A DNA stretch of 64,000 bases from Paramarasmius palmivorus. Taxonomy: Eukaryota > Basidiomycota > Agaricomycetes > Agaricales > Marasmiaceae. The first letter of the stretch is position 1. Each line of letters starts with the position of its first letter. Below the pieces are notes generated by a model, which was given only the letters and a program-made list of their open reading frames with translations, did no database searches and had not been told where the DNA came from. Positions 45,319 to 53,743 of this stretch are shown here, piece by piece. The stretch covers positions 620,001 through 684,000 of the forward strand of contig JAYKXP010000009.1 of assembly GCA_037176845.1 (NCBI GenBank). Direction: 5' to 3'. Made by a program: the position numbers and the translations under genes.

Positions 45319-48300
45319 ATGGACAAGGCCATGTCCAAGGGGCATAAAGCAACAGCTGACGCTGCCTTGAAAAACGACATGCTCAGGCTGATTGCCTCGA
45401 CAGGACTGTCGGACCCCCGGTCAGACTACGCCGATCGTTTAGAACCTCTCCCCGATCTGACAAGCTTGCCCGTCCTGTCCCGCGACCAGTGGAAGACCAG
45501 TCTTTTGGAAAAACGTGACGAGGTACTGCAGAGCCGTACCAACAGTGTACCTGCCAAAGTGCGTGGCGAATTCTTTGCTCGTAGAGATGCCAACAAGGTA
45601 GCGCTGACTGGTCAGGTGCGTGTCATCGATCGCTCCTACATGAACCAGTCCTTCGATGCAGGTGAGTTCAAAGGTTATATTGCTCAGACACTCGAAAAGT
45701 TTCAGCTTAACTCGGAACAGGAAAGGGCATTCCGAATTATCGCCAATCACGCTGCTTCACCTACCCCTGCACAGCTGAGAATGTATATCGGAGGTATGGG
45801 TGGCACAGGTAAGTCCACAGTTCTCAGAGCGTTGATTCACTACTTCTCTCTTCGTAAAGAAGCCTACAAGCTGCTGGTCGTGGCTCCGACGGGAAGTGCT
45901 GCAGCCCTTTTGGGAGGCTCGACCTACCATTCCGCCTTTGGCATAAACGACAGAGCTTCGGAGGGGGGAACACTACCCGCGGTTAGAGAGAGATTGATGG
46001 GCGTCCAGTACGTGTTTTTCGATGAAGTATCCATGCTTGCGGCTTGGGACCTCTACCGTATCAGCCGTCAACTTTGCCAAGCGTTGCTGAACGAAGAAGT
46101 TCCGTTTGGTGGTTTAAACATGATATTTGCGGGCGATTTCGCACAGCTCCCACCGCCATTAGGGAAGGACAGCGTCTCCCTGTACGGACGACGTATAGGT
46201 GCCTTTACAAACACGCCCCGGCAGCAAGAAGAAGCAATAGGTAAGTCTTTGTGGCACCACGTCACTACCGTTGTCATTCTGAGGCAGAACATGAGACAGA
46301 AATCACAGACGGTAGATGATGCCAGGTTCCGTGCCGCTCTCGAAAACATGAGGTATAAGAACTGTACGGCAGCCGACATCGCCTTTCTCAATTCCAGAGT
46401 TACGTCTTCTATCCCCGGAGCGCCGTCCGTAGCTGATCCTGCGTTCAGGAATGTCGCAGTGATTACTGCTAGGAATATCCAAAAAGATGTCATCAATTCT
46501 ACGGGAGCTGCCAGGTTTGCTGCAGAAATCGATCAGCCACTCCATCATTTCTATTCGGAAGACGTACTGAAGGTCTCGTCTGGAAAAGACAAAGACGCCA
46601 AAAAACGACTTGCTCTGACTTCCTTGACGCCGCAGTGGAAAGACCTGATATGGTCGCTTGACAGTTCGTGCGCTGATACCTTAACGCCGGGAAAGCTGAG
46701 CATATGCAAAGGTATGCCCATAATGATACGAAAAAATCTTGCAACTGAACTGAACGTTACGAGGGGGCAGGAGGGGATCGTCGTGGGCTGGATATCGAGA
46801 GGAGGATCTGACAGACCTCAGCTGGACACTCTTTTCGTGAAGCTGACGAATCCTCCTTCTGACGTTACTGTCGGAGATTTGCCGCTGAACGTGGTCCCTC
46901 TTACGCCGTCTACCGAAGAAACGAAAATTACTTTCCCGAATGGCGACCACATTTATGTCAGTCGTACACAAGTAGACATCCAACCCTGTTTTGCAATGAC
47001 GGACTACGCTTCGCAGGGAAAAACCCGTCCACGCAATGTTGTACACTTAAACAACTGCCACGACTTCCACGGTTACTACACGGCCCTTTCGCGAAGCGCT
47101 ACAGCTGCAGGTACTATAATCCTGCAGGGATTCGACCCCCGTAAGATTCAGGGAGGATTGCGTGGCAGCTCATTGATGCAAGAATATAGAGAGCTTGAAC
47201 TGCTGGACGACATAACAAAGCGGAAGTACGAGGAATCACTTCCAGCGACGGTCATAGGTGACACTCGCAACGCACTGCTGCGCTCGTTTCGAGAAGAAAT
47301 GGGCGAGGATTACGTACCACCCAATGTGTACAAGGCCATCCGTTGGTCTCGAAAAGACCCTCTCGAGATACTGGATTTAGAGGACGTAGCCTGGGAGATT
47401 GTTTCCAAACAGAAGAAGAAGAAATCAGATCCCAAGACGAAGGTCAAGGATTCTTCCACCGCCGTGAGTGTCGATATCGGTACGAAGGGGAAGCCCATTC
47501 TGCCACTACGTGTTCCTTCCTCGGCACCTGCCCGTAACGCTAAGCGCATGATCACAGTTTCCGACTCGATTACACGCAGTGATCTTGTCAAGCGCGTACG
47601 GGTGTTCTCTCCGGCTTCTTCCCGCCTTTCCCCATCTGTGCTTTCCGGCCCAGTCTGGAGAAACAACAGCTGTGCGTACGACTCGTGTTTCAGCATCCTC
47701 TATGCATTGTGGTGCTCAGACACTTCGTACTGGACACACAAGTTTACATCCTCGGGTAATGACGTTCAACATACTCTTAACCTGCTGTTCCGTGACTGCA
47801 TCGGCGGCACCGCGAACGCTACGACGGCAAGGGACAAGTTACGAGGGATTCTGGAGTTGTTAGATCCAACCTTGTTCGTACGTGGTCAGTTTGCTGCAGC
47901 GTCCGATCTGTTGACAGCTGCTCTCAGCGCTCCGTTGGCCAATTCTCAGAGAAATCATGCCTGCCCTCGTTGTGACTTCCAAATGCTAGCCCCCATCGAA
48001 GACGGTCGTCCTGTTGTGCCATACGTAGAGCAAGGTACACTCGATCCGCTGTCTATGTCCCAATTGATGACTGATCTGACCAATAGTGGTGTATACACGC
48101 GCTCGTCCCGTGCGTGTCGCCGCTGTCGGGAATACTTGAGCGTTCAGTACGTGTACAACGACGTCCCCTCTATTCTTGCAATCCACCTCCGTCACAGGAC
48201 TTCTGACGGGGCTTTGCCATACATCGACACGGAAGTCACTGTTCCTGTGTCGCAATCCAGGGTGACGCTGCAGTTGAGAGGTGTTATCTACTACGACGGC

Positions 48301-48480
48301 ATCCATTTTGTGTCTCGCTACATCGACCTACAAGGCGACGTGTGGTATCACGACGGCATGGCATCAAACGGCCAGTATACGTGGAATGGAAACATATACC
48401 AGCGTGCTCTAGACCTCTCACAGACTCGCGGATTTATGGCGACACTCGCTATTTATGCAGTGACCGCCAGTAGTTCGTGA
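45319..48480 (+). CDS. Helitron Pif1-type helicase fused to USP-like peptidase
   Basis: 1053 aa from ATG 45319, in the same frame as the upstream Rep ORF; the two are separated by a single TAA plus 11 codons. Helicase motifs: Walker A GGMGGTGKST (residues 158-167), Walker B FFDEVSM (Asp 235-Glu 236), GDFAQLPP (Asp 273), and the C-terminal YYTALSRS (about 586-593), preceded by FAMTDYASQGKTRPR. From about residue 775 a ubiquitin-specific-protease-like domain follows. It has a Cys box GPVWRNNSCAYDSCFSILYA (Cys 785), two CxxC pairs (CPRC, CRRC) like a USP zinc finger, and the His box YYDGIHFVSRYID (His 996) with WYHDG. Fungal and other Helitrons are known to carry extra peptidase domains; a USP-type fusion is less usual. 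It unwinds DNA with the Rep nuclease; the peptidase substrate is unknown. Confidence 0.85.
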   Translation: MDKAMSKGHKATADAALKNDMLRLIASTGLSDPRSDYADRLEPLPDLTSLPVLSRDQWKTSLLEKRDEVLQSRTNSVPAKVRGEFFARRDANKVALTGQVRVIDRSYMNQSFDAGEFKGYIAQTLEKFQLNSEQERAFRIIANHAASPTPAQLRMYIGGMGGTGKSTVLRALIHYFSLRKEAYKLLVVAPTGSAAALLGGSTYHSAFGINDRASEGGTLPAVRERLMGVQYVFFDEVSMLAAWDLYRISRQLCQALLNEEVPFGGLNMIFAGDFAQLPPPLGKDSVSLYGRRIGAFTNTPRQQEEAIGKSLWHHVTTVVILRQNMRQKSQTVDDARFRAALENMRYKNCTAADIAFLNSRVTSSIPGAPSVADPAFRNVAVITARNIQKDVINSTGAARFAAEIDQPLHHFYSEDVLKVSSGKDKDAKKRLALTSLTPQWKDLIWSLDSSCADTLTPGKLSICKGMPIMIRKNLATELNVTRGQEGIVVGWISRGGSDRPQLDTLFVKLTNPPSDVTVGDLPLNVVPLTPSTEETKITFPNGDHIYVSRTQVDIQPCFAMTDYASQGKTRPRNVVHLNNCHDFHGYYTALSRSATAAGTIILQGFDPRKIQGGLRGSSLMQEYRELELLDDITKRKYEESLPATVIGDTRNALLRSFREEMGEDYVPPNVYKAIRWSRKDPLEILDLEDVAWEIVSKQKKKKSDPKTKVKDSSTAVSVDIGTKGKPILPLRVPSSAPARNAKRMITVSDSITRSDLVKRVRVFSPASSRLSPSVLSGPVWRNNSCAYDSCFSILYALWCSDTSYWTHKFTSSGNDVQHTLNLLFRDCIGGTANATTARDKLRGILELLDPTLFVRGQFAAASDLLTAALSAPLANSQRNHACPRCDFQMLAPIEDGRPVVPYVEQGTLDPLSMSQLMTDLTNSGVYTRSSRACRRCREYLSVQYVYNDVPSILAIHLRHRTSDGALPYIDTEVTVPVSQSRVTLQLRGVIYYDGIHFVSRYIDLQGDVWYHDGMASNGQYTWNGNIYQRALDLSQTRGFMATLAIYAVTASSS

Positions 48481-48582
48481 TACCTCCGCTGAGGTTGGCC
48501 GGTGTCATCAATCGGGGTGAGTTGTTCGATTCTGTGAAGTAAAATGTCATTGAATCGTTCTTTTAGTTCTGTATTACATTAG

Positions 48583-49420
48583 CTAGAAGCAGGGCCACAT
48601 TCTTGTTACACAGAAAACCGGATATCTGTCCACTACGGCGACAATGGAGGTGTAGAGGACGCCGACGCATTCCGGATGATCAGACGCTTCCAACATCATG
48701 GCAAGCAACCTTTGAGCTCCAAAGTTCGCCTGTTTCACCGATGTCCTGTGTAGCTCCACTGTCTTGGAGGACTGGGGATCGCTTCCTTGTCCACTGTTGT
48801 AAAGGACGACGATCTGGAAGGAATGGTGGGTCAAGAATTCTCCTATGCACGTCCTCTGCTCAATACTCGCTTCCCTGGCCTTGGCAGACAAGAGCCGCCT
48901 CAGATCTTCCTTGTTTTTGGTAATGTACTTGGTGGTGGCGATTCCTGCGTCGCTGGCGAGCGAGAAACACTGGCCCTTGTGTATCAGCCTGTCGTCCTTC
49001 TGGCATGCTCGTCCCTAAAAAAAAAAAAAAAGGTTAGTTAAACTCACGCCGCGTGGTCCTGGATGGCGCACTCACGCAATAGGCAGCACTGTAGCACTTC
49101 TGGCAGTACTTCATCGCGGACGGCCTGAATGGCATCCTACACTTCGGTCCGTCGCAGCATATGGGGGAGGGGGACGGTCGGCACTGTCGGCGTCCGTGAA
49201 CTGGGTCGGTATTTCGGCAGTTTTCGCTCTGCAAATTCGTGTAGCATACGAAAGGGGTGAAAAAAGTTTAGAATTCGTTATGATCAGCGTTATGGTGCAG
49301 CGTTGAGCGTAGAATGTCGGTTGAACTCACACAGTAGAAGATTCTTCGACACGTATCGCAGGTCAACCACTGCAGTGGAGCAATGGGAATTTCGCAGCGG
49401 CTGCAGCAGAGCTGGGGCAT
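48583..49420 (-). CDS. Double MYND zinc-finger protein, minus copy
   Basis: Exon 1 from ATG 49420 encodes CSRCEIPIAPLQWLTCDTC and RIFYC, and splices (gtgagt) to SENCRNTDPV. A second finger follows: KCRMPFRPSAMKYCQKCYSA, AYC (gtgagt donor, T14-AG acceptor near 49020), then GRACQKDDRLIHKGQC. Both follow the MYND spacing C-x2-C...C-x2-C-x4-YC-x3-C-x6/7-H-x3/4-C. The C-terminal domain (AKAREASIEQRTCIGEF, ECVGVLYTSIVAVV, VTRMWPCF) matches the plus-strand gene at 50927 (SASIVERCSVAEYLA, RCIGVMATKLTLVT, MSRMWPYIE), including the intron right after FYC. They are diverged inverted paralogs. MYND fingers mediate protein interactions in chromatin factors; the specific role is unknown. Confidence 0.78.
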
Positions 49421-49695
49421 TTTCGAGGTCCTACCGAACGTTCTGAAGTGTCGGTGTCTTATGTACACTTTAGACTTTCCCCCAATACGTACATCCGCTG
49501 TTCCCTGAAGCTAAATAGATTCGCTTTACGAGGGTGGCGTAATCCGCTTATTATGTCACGTGATAAGATCCTCAGAACTTCTTGAGTCATGTGAAGAAGT
49601 GGCATCGGGTAACTATACGTCGACCGGACTTTAATTGCTGTCCTCTACATACTACCAGGCTCAGGTACAGTGTTCGTATATTCTACTAACGTACT
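49421..49695. other. Promoter region of minus MYND gene
   Basis: Contains a TCACGTGA palindrome at about 49556 and several ATG-less frames. No gene seen. Confidence 0.4.
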
Positions 49696-50280
49696 CTAGT
49701 CTGAGTCCCATCCGCACGTAGTACATACACTGCTTCTCACGTTGATGCTCTCGCACAGATTGCACCGCCACCTCCTGTACGTCTCTTCCATATCACGCCT
49801 TTGCTCACGAGTGGTGTAGACGGCGATTGGGTCCTCGTACATGTCGTCGTCGTATCCAGACCCATAGCCGGAGATCGATTCGTTGTCAGACCCTGCATTG
49901 TTGGTCCCCGCATCGTTGTTGGTCCCGCCGTCGTTATCGTTTCCTGCCTCATTGTCAGAGTCGGACTCCACACCCTCGGAATCGGTGGCGTTGTCTTCGA
50001 GGAGAGGCTGGAGGAACGTGACAGCGTGAAGAAGTACTTCGATGGCGTTGTATCCTCCTTAAATCAAGCAGTCAGTCGATGTCCAGCCACGCAGTGAACT
50101 GCAGAAAGAATACCTTCAATGAGAGTGCGGACAACGGTCGTCATCACTTCGCGTTGCTGGTCGGTGAGGGTGTTCAACACGGTTGCTGTAAGTGGTCAGC
50201 ATGCGGTATAGAAAGACACATTTTCTTCGCTTACCCATGGCAACAATTTCGTCGTTCGAGAATCTGGCTGATGAGGGCAT
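49696..50280 (-). CDS. Acidic protein with RanBP2-like C-terminal zinc finger
   Basis: Exons starting at ATG 50280 (MPSSARFSNDEIVAM, ending 50235) join through a gtaagc...ttacag intron to ATVLNTLTDQQREVMTTVVR. A second intron leads to GGYNAIEVLLHAVTFLQPLL. The middle is an Asn/Asp/Gly-rich low-complexity run (about 49860-49970). The C terminus, WRCNLCESINVRSSVCTTCG with stop at 49698-49696, fits the RanBP2/NZF finger pattern W-x-C-x2-C-x3-N-x5-C-x2-C, one residue shorter than the norm. NZF fingers often bind ubiquitin, which is notable beside the USP-like and F-box genes, but binding here is inference. It lies divergent from the plus-strand MYND gene. Confidence 0.68.
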
Positions 50281-50926
50281 TTTTCAGAGGTTGCGTTCAA
50301 TCTGGGGACTTGCCACTCGCCTGAGCTGTCTCTTTATAACGTACGACACGCTTGCTTGCCGTACAAGGAATTCTGTGGTCTTCTACTGACGATGCCCACC
50401 TGCATGGCAACCTAGAAGCATCTGTTCTGAAGTTCCGTCCATGGCAGGTAGTCGCCGTTCCGCTGCCAGTGGTGACTGGTGCTACTTCAGTTGACCTCGT
50501 GGTCCCCGTCTCGACTCACCCGTTCACGTCTTCGTTTCCAGCCGAATTGTGAGGTTCTAGCGCATATGTTTATCTGCGACCGCTGGTCGAACCACGTACT
50601 GATCGATCGTGATTAGGCTTTCTTCGCACAATCCATGTCGCCGTCTGCCTTTGATCCGCGTCGCCTAGAACTAGTGATTGCGTTGCGGCACTTTATCAAA
50701 ACGCGGGTGTGATACTGTGTCGGCGATATGGGCAATCTATAGCGGAAGTCGACCTAACCGTCGGTTTAGCTTTCATATTGTCAGAAGTTCTTCGGATCGC
50801 TTTTAAATTTCTGTTTTGCGTTTAGACGTCTGTCCTTCCGGAGTTACGTTCTCTTCTGAGAAATTATGGTGTGTCCATTGTCGCCCTTAAACTCCATCGA
50901 CTGACTATGCCCCCGTTGGAGTCTCC
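50281..50926. promoter_or_regulatory. Divergent region between zinc-knuckle and MYND genes
   Basis: 646 bp between start codons at 50280 (minus) and 50927 (plus). No coding exon was recognised. It must include promoters for both genes. Confidence 0.4.
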
Positions 50927-51745
50927 ATGCGTCCTCCGACCTGCAACGTATGCGGCAGCCGCCTTCCTCCCTTACGATGGAAAACCTGCTCCGAGTGTCA
51001 TTCAGTGTTCTACTGCGTACGTTTTGCTTTTTTTGTGTCTTGCCGGCCGAAACTGACTTCGTCTTTTTACCTCCTCCGGTTCGAAAGAGTAAAAAGTGCC
51101 TGACTAGTGATGTCTTGCACACTCTGCAGTCTTGTGAAAAAGGACCACAGCCTATGGTATGCTACGGTTGTGCGTTGCCTTTCCAACCCAAGGACATGAA
51201 GATTTGCTCGCGCTGCTTTTTCGTGGGCTACTGTGTGCGTCAATCTTGTTGGTACCTTCCATCGTAGCCTTCTGTGCTCACCTCTGCAGCAGTCCTTACA
51301 GTGCCAGCGTCTCGACAGGCCCCGCCATGCCCCGAAATGTATAGCTCCCCCCAATATCTTTGTCTCTGCCTTCCATCAGTACCTCTGTAAACACGACACC
51401 GCACTGCGCAGAAAGTTGGCGAAACATGTTAGGTCGGCAAGTATCGTCGAACGGTGTTCTGTTGCCGAGTACCTTGCAACACGCTCCGTCCATCTTTCGT
51501 TCGAATATGCCTTCATCCCGGGGGAGTTGAATTCGTCTAAGTGCATCACGCCGGTTTTGGAGTCGCTGGATTGCAGGATTACGGTCTTTAGTTCTGAGGT
51601 GAGAGAAAGCATGGAAGGGACGTTAAATGCACATGAGCGTTGTATCGGGGTCATGGCTACGAAACTCACCTTGGTCACTGAATGCGAGGACGGTACCTAT
51701 ATGGCTGTATATTCTATGTCGAGGATGTGGCCTTACATAGAATGA
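50927..51745 (+). CDS. Double MYND zinc-finger protein, plus copy
   Basis: Starts ATG 50927: CNVCGSRLPPLRWKTCSECH, FYC, with a gtacgt donor. The second finger, after a ctgcag acceptor, is CYGCALPFQPKDMKICSRC, FFVGYC (gtgcgt donor), then QSLQCQRLDRPRHAPKC. This is a textbook MYND order C-x2-C, C-x2-C-x4-YC-x3-C-x7-H-x3-C. The C-terminal part (FVSAFHQYLCKHDTALRRKL, SIVERCSVAEYL, RCIGVMATKL, MSRMWPYIE, TGA) parallels the minus copy at 48583-49420. It is oriented away from that copy, with the zinc-knuckle gene between them. Likely nuclear; partners unknown. Confidence 0.75.
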
Positions 51746-51813
51746 CGAAATGTATTTGGTTGTTGCAACGTGTCACACACGTATAGTGTACTCGGGTCAG
51801 CTCGATTCGTCCA

Positions 51814-52843
51814 ATGCCTCCACTGGCGGTGTATTCTACCAACCGACCCATTCGACCTCTCGATACGACTAGATCTATCTTGCCGACTGAGCTGTATCTC
51901 GACATTTTGGAACATGCCCTCGAACGCTGCCGCGAGAGGAATGGAAGGTCTTTGTTCGTGTTGTTGATACACCCCTCGCTGACGACTAGGTGCGTCTTCC
52001 TTTCTTCCCGTCTGCAGCCTCTAAAATACCGTCAGCCTTCTCGCGTCACTGTATAGTTATATATATATAAACCGGCCTACAGCTCTGATCGCCCTTTCGT
52101 CGTCCTTGCGTGCGTCCCAACACCGCAGCCGTGCACAGCACGTCAGTATAGACATATACCTCCCAATTCCTCTTCCTCGATCCCTCGCACACTCCCTCTT
52201 GGATGTTCTGCACAAAACGGCTCCAACACTCACGAGGCTCTCGATCAACCTAGATTTCGATTCAGAAGCTGCGACCTTTCTCACATCCGCTACTTTCCCG
52301 GTATTGCAGTCGTTGGCTGCACCTCACTATTATGTGGTTGGAAGTAATCTCGCTACAGCTGCGGGGGTGCAACCATGGATGGCGCTCCGTCGTTTGGAAG
52401 TGAATATAGACTTTACATCGCACACAGAAAGCGCCGCGAAGACCGATTTTCGCACTTTGGTTAGCTTGAGAGAGATGGTCGTTTCTATCAGCGTACACTC
52501 CACGTCGAATGGCAGAGGGATGTCCTCGCTGTCGAACATCTTCCTCCCAAGTCACTTGGCGGTTGTGGCCGTCCCCATCGCCCGCATCGGTGCTCCGTCT
52601 TGCCCTCTCCTCTTGGACTCCTGGTACCTTCACTCCCAGATGGTTTTGTTGGTGAACGCCGATGACCGTCAGCATATATCGGGGTCAGACCACGTCACTC
52701 CTTTAGTCCTTGTCCAATCTCACGGCTGCTTGGGCGATGTTGATTGGCAGGGCTTGAAGGTCTTCTTAGGTGCCGTGGACAGGCCTCACGACGTCTTTCA
52801 GTCTGGAAATCGATTGTTTCTACATAAACTGTACCAGGAATAA
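51814..52843 (+). CDS. F-box protein, right end of element
   Basis: Two exons, 51814-51989 and 52057-52843, join in frame (963 nt, 320 aa). The intron uses GTGCGT and a TATAG acceptor; the nearer CTACAG at 52077-52082 would break the frame. Exon 1 has SILPTELYLDILEHALERC and SLFVLLIHPSLT, an F-box start. Exon 2 has RPTALIALSSSLRASQHRS and LRR-like stretches (LLDVLHKTAPTLTRLSINLD, FPVLQSLAAPHYYVV, LRRLEVNIDF). Layout, intron position and outward transcription mirror the left-end gene at 26025-27137. The two are likely distant paralogs or a functional pair. Confidence 0.78.
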
Positions 52844-53240
52844 TGCGTATGTGCTAGTACGGATTCGCTCAACCTGTGTAATTTCAGTGCCAATTTGTCC
52901 TGCATGACCGACGAGAATAGAAAAAAAAAAGGTCCGAACTCGTAAAAGTCGGCGATAGCCGACCCACCCTCGCTAGTTCTGCTTTCCCTACGGCATGATA
53001 TTGAGCATAGTATTTTCGCAGCAGACTCGTCGAAAAATACGTTACTAGCAAGAACGAAATGGATCATACCACTCTGCTCAGGCTTCCCTCCCACGTTTGG
53101 GCTCTCTTTCGTTAATCTGTCGTGTAATAACCATGACGCGCCAGATTTTTCTGCTCTTCCTCGCAAATTCCTCGAGCGGGGGCGCGAAAATCGATATTTT
53201 ATCTTATCGTGTTACGTAACACGCATAACCCTTGTCCGAA
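52844..53240. other. Non-coding right arm of element
   Basis: From the F-box stop to the subterminal repeats. It contains an A-run near 52920 and the palindrome at 53208-53223. No gene seen. Confidence 0.5.
53208..53223. repeat. 16-bp perfect palindrome
   Basis: CGTGTTACGTAACACG, a perfect inverted repeat 18 bp inside the first right subterminal repeat. Possible protein-binding or hairpin site. No equivalent was noticed at the left end. Confidence 0.75.
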
Positions 53241-53290
53241 ATAGCGTATATGAGGCAGGGAAGGACCCAAAATCATAGCGTATCTGAGAC
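53241..53290 (+). repeat. Right subterminal direct repeats (two copies)
   Basis: ATAGCGTATATGAGGC at 53241-53256 and ATAGCGTATCTGAGAC at 53275-53290, in the same orientation as the three left-end copies. In the right pair GGACCCAAAATC precedes the second copy. At the left AGACCCAAAAATT lies between copies, so the repeat unit seems longer than the 16-bp core. Confidence 0.85.
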
Positions 53291-53305
53291 TGAAATTCAG
53301 GATTT

Positions 53306-53341
53306 TGGCGGACAGGCCCCTAGGGGAGCTTCCCGGGTCCT
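53306..53341 (-). repeat. Right terminal inverted repeat
   Basis: Reverse complement of the left TIR. 53325-53341 is GGAGCTTCCCGGGTCCT, exact over 17 bp, with 30 of 36 positions matching overall. Confidence 0.92.
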
Positions 53342-53349
53342 AGGAAGCC
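53342..53349. repeat. Target-site duplication, right copy (AGGAAGCC)
   Basis: Identical to 25251-25258 and directly adjacent to the right TIR. Bases beyond it differ from the left flank, so the duplication is exactly 8 bp. Confidence 0.9.
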
Positions 53350-53743
53350 CAAATAGCTTTACAAAGGAACAAGGATATCAATTTCTCTACGTCACAGAGG
53401 TCCTTGGCCAATCCACTTCGTTATTTTATGGTGGGCTATTCTTGGTCGGCTTTGTTTCCTCGATGTTTAGCGTCAGCCCAGGGCAACGTCATCGATTCCA
53501 TGTCACTCGGCTTCCCTTCATACATGATGAGGACACCTCCACCAAATCTGCTCAACAACGGGAAAGATGCCAGGGACAGGGAACCTCATGGAACACCGGG
53601 CAAGACTATACTGAGAGGTAGACCTTTATCAGCGTTTCTCGTTATGTATGTTGGCTCACGGTCCAGAAGGACTCTTCCACAGAATGTTAGATACGCTACC
53701 TGAATACAGAAACAAATCCTATTATCTCATCAGCCCGTATTCT

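Larger units (their letters stand above)
25259..53341. mobile_element. 28,083-bp TIR/TSD-bounded giant transposable element
   Basis: Ends are AGGACCCGGGAAGCTCC (left) and its exact reverse complement (right). The similarity extends to 36 bp with 30 matches. It is flanked by an exact 8-bp direct repeat. Cargo comprises twelve recognisable genes (F-box, nucleotidyltransferase-like, conserved basidiomycete proteins, JmjC, Helitron Rep, Pif1 helicase-USP, two double-MYND proteins, a zinc-knuckle protein, F-box). Known superfamilies with 8-bp duplications include hAT, P and Zisupton/KDZ, but no such transposase was recognised. The Rep/helicase pair is of Helitron type, and Helitrons make neither TIRs of this kind nor target duplications. 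It may be a new giant class, a trans-mobilised composite, or a DNA transposon that captured a Helitron. Confidence 0.85.

Noticed and set aside
48483..48600. Helitron 3' terminus (CTAG near 48580)
   Set aside because: No GC-rich hairpin precedes it and no matching 5' end was found, so a nested Helitron boundary cannot be claimed.
27250..49560. Recurrent CACGTG boxes near gene starts within the element
   Set aside because: About the number expected by chance for a 6-mer in this length, so not treated as a regulatory signature.
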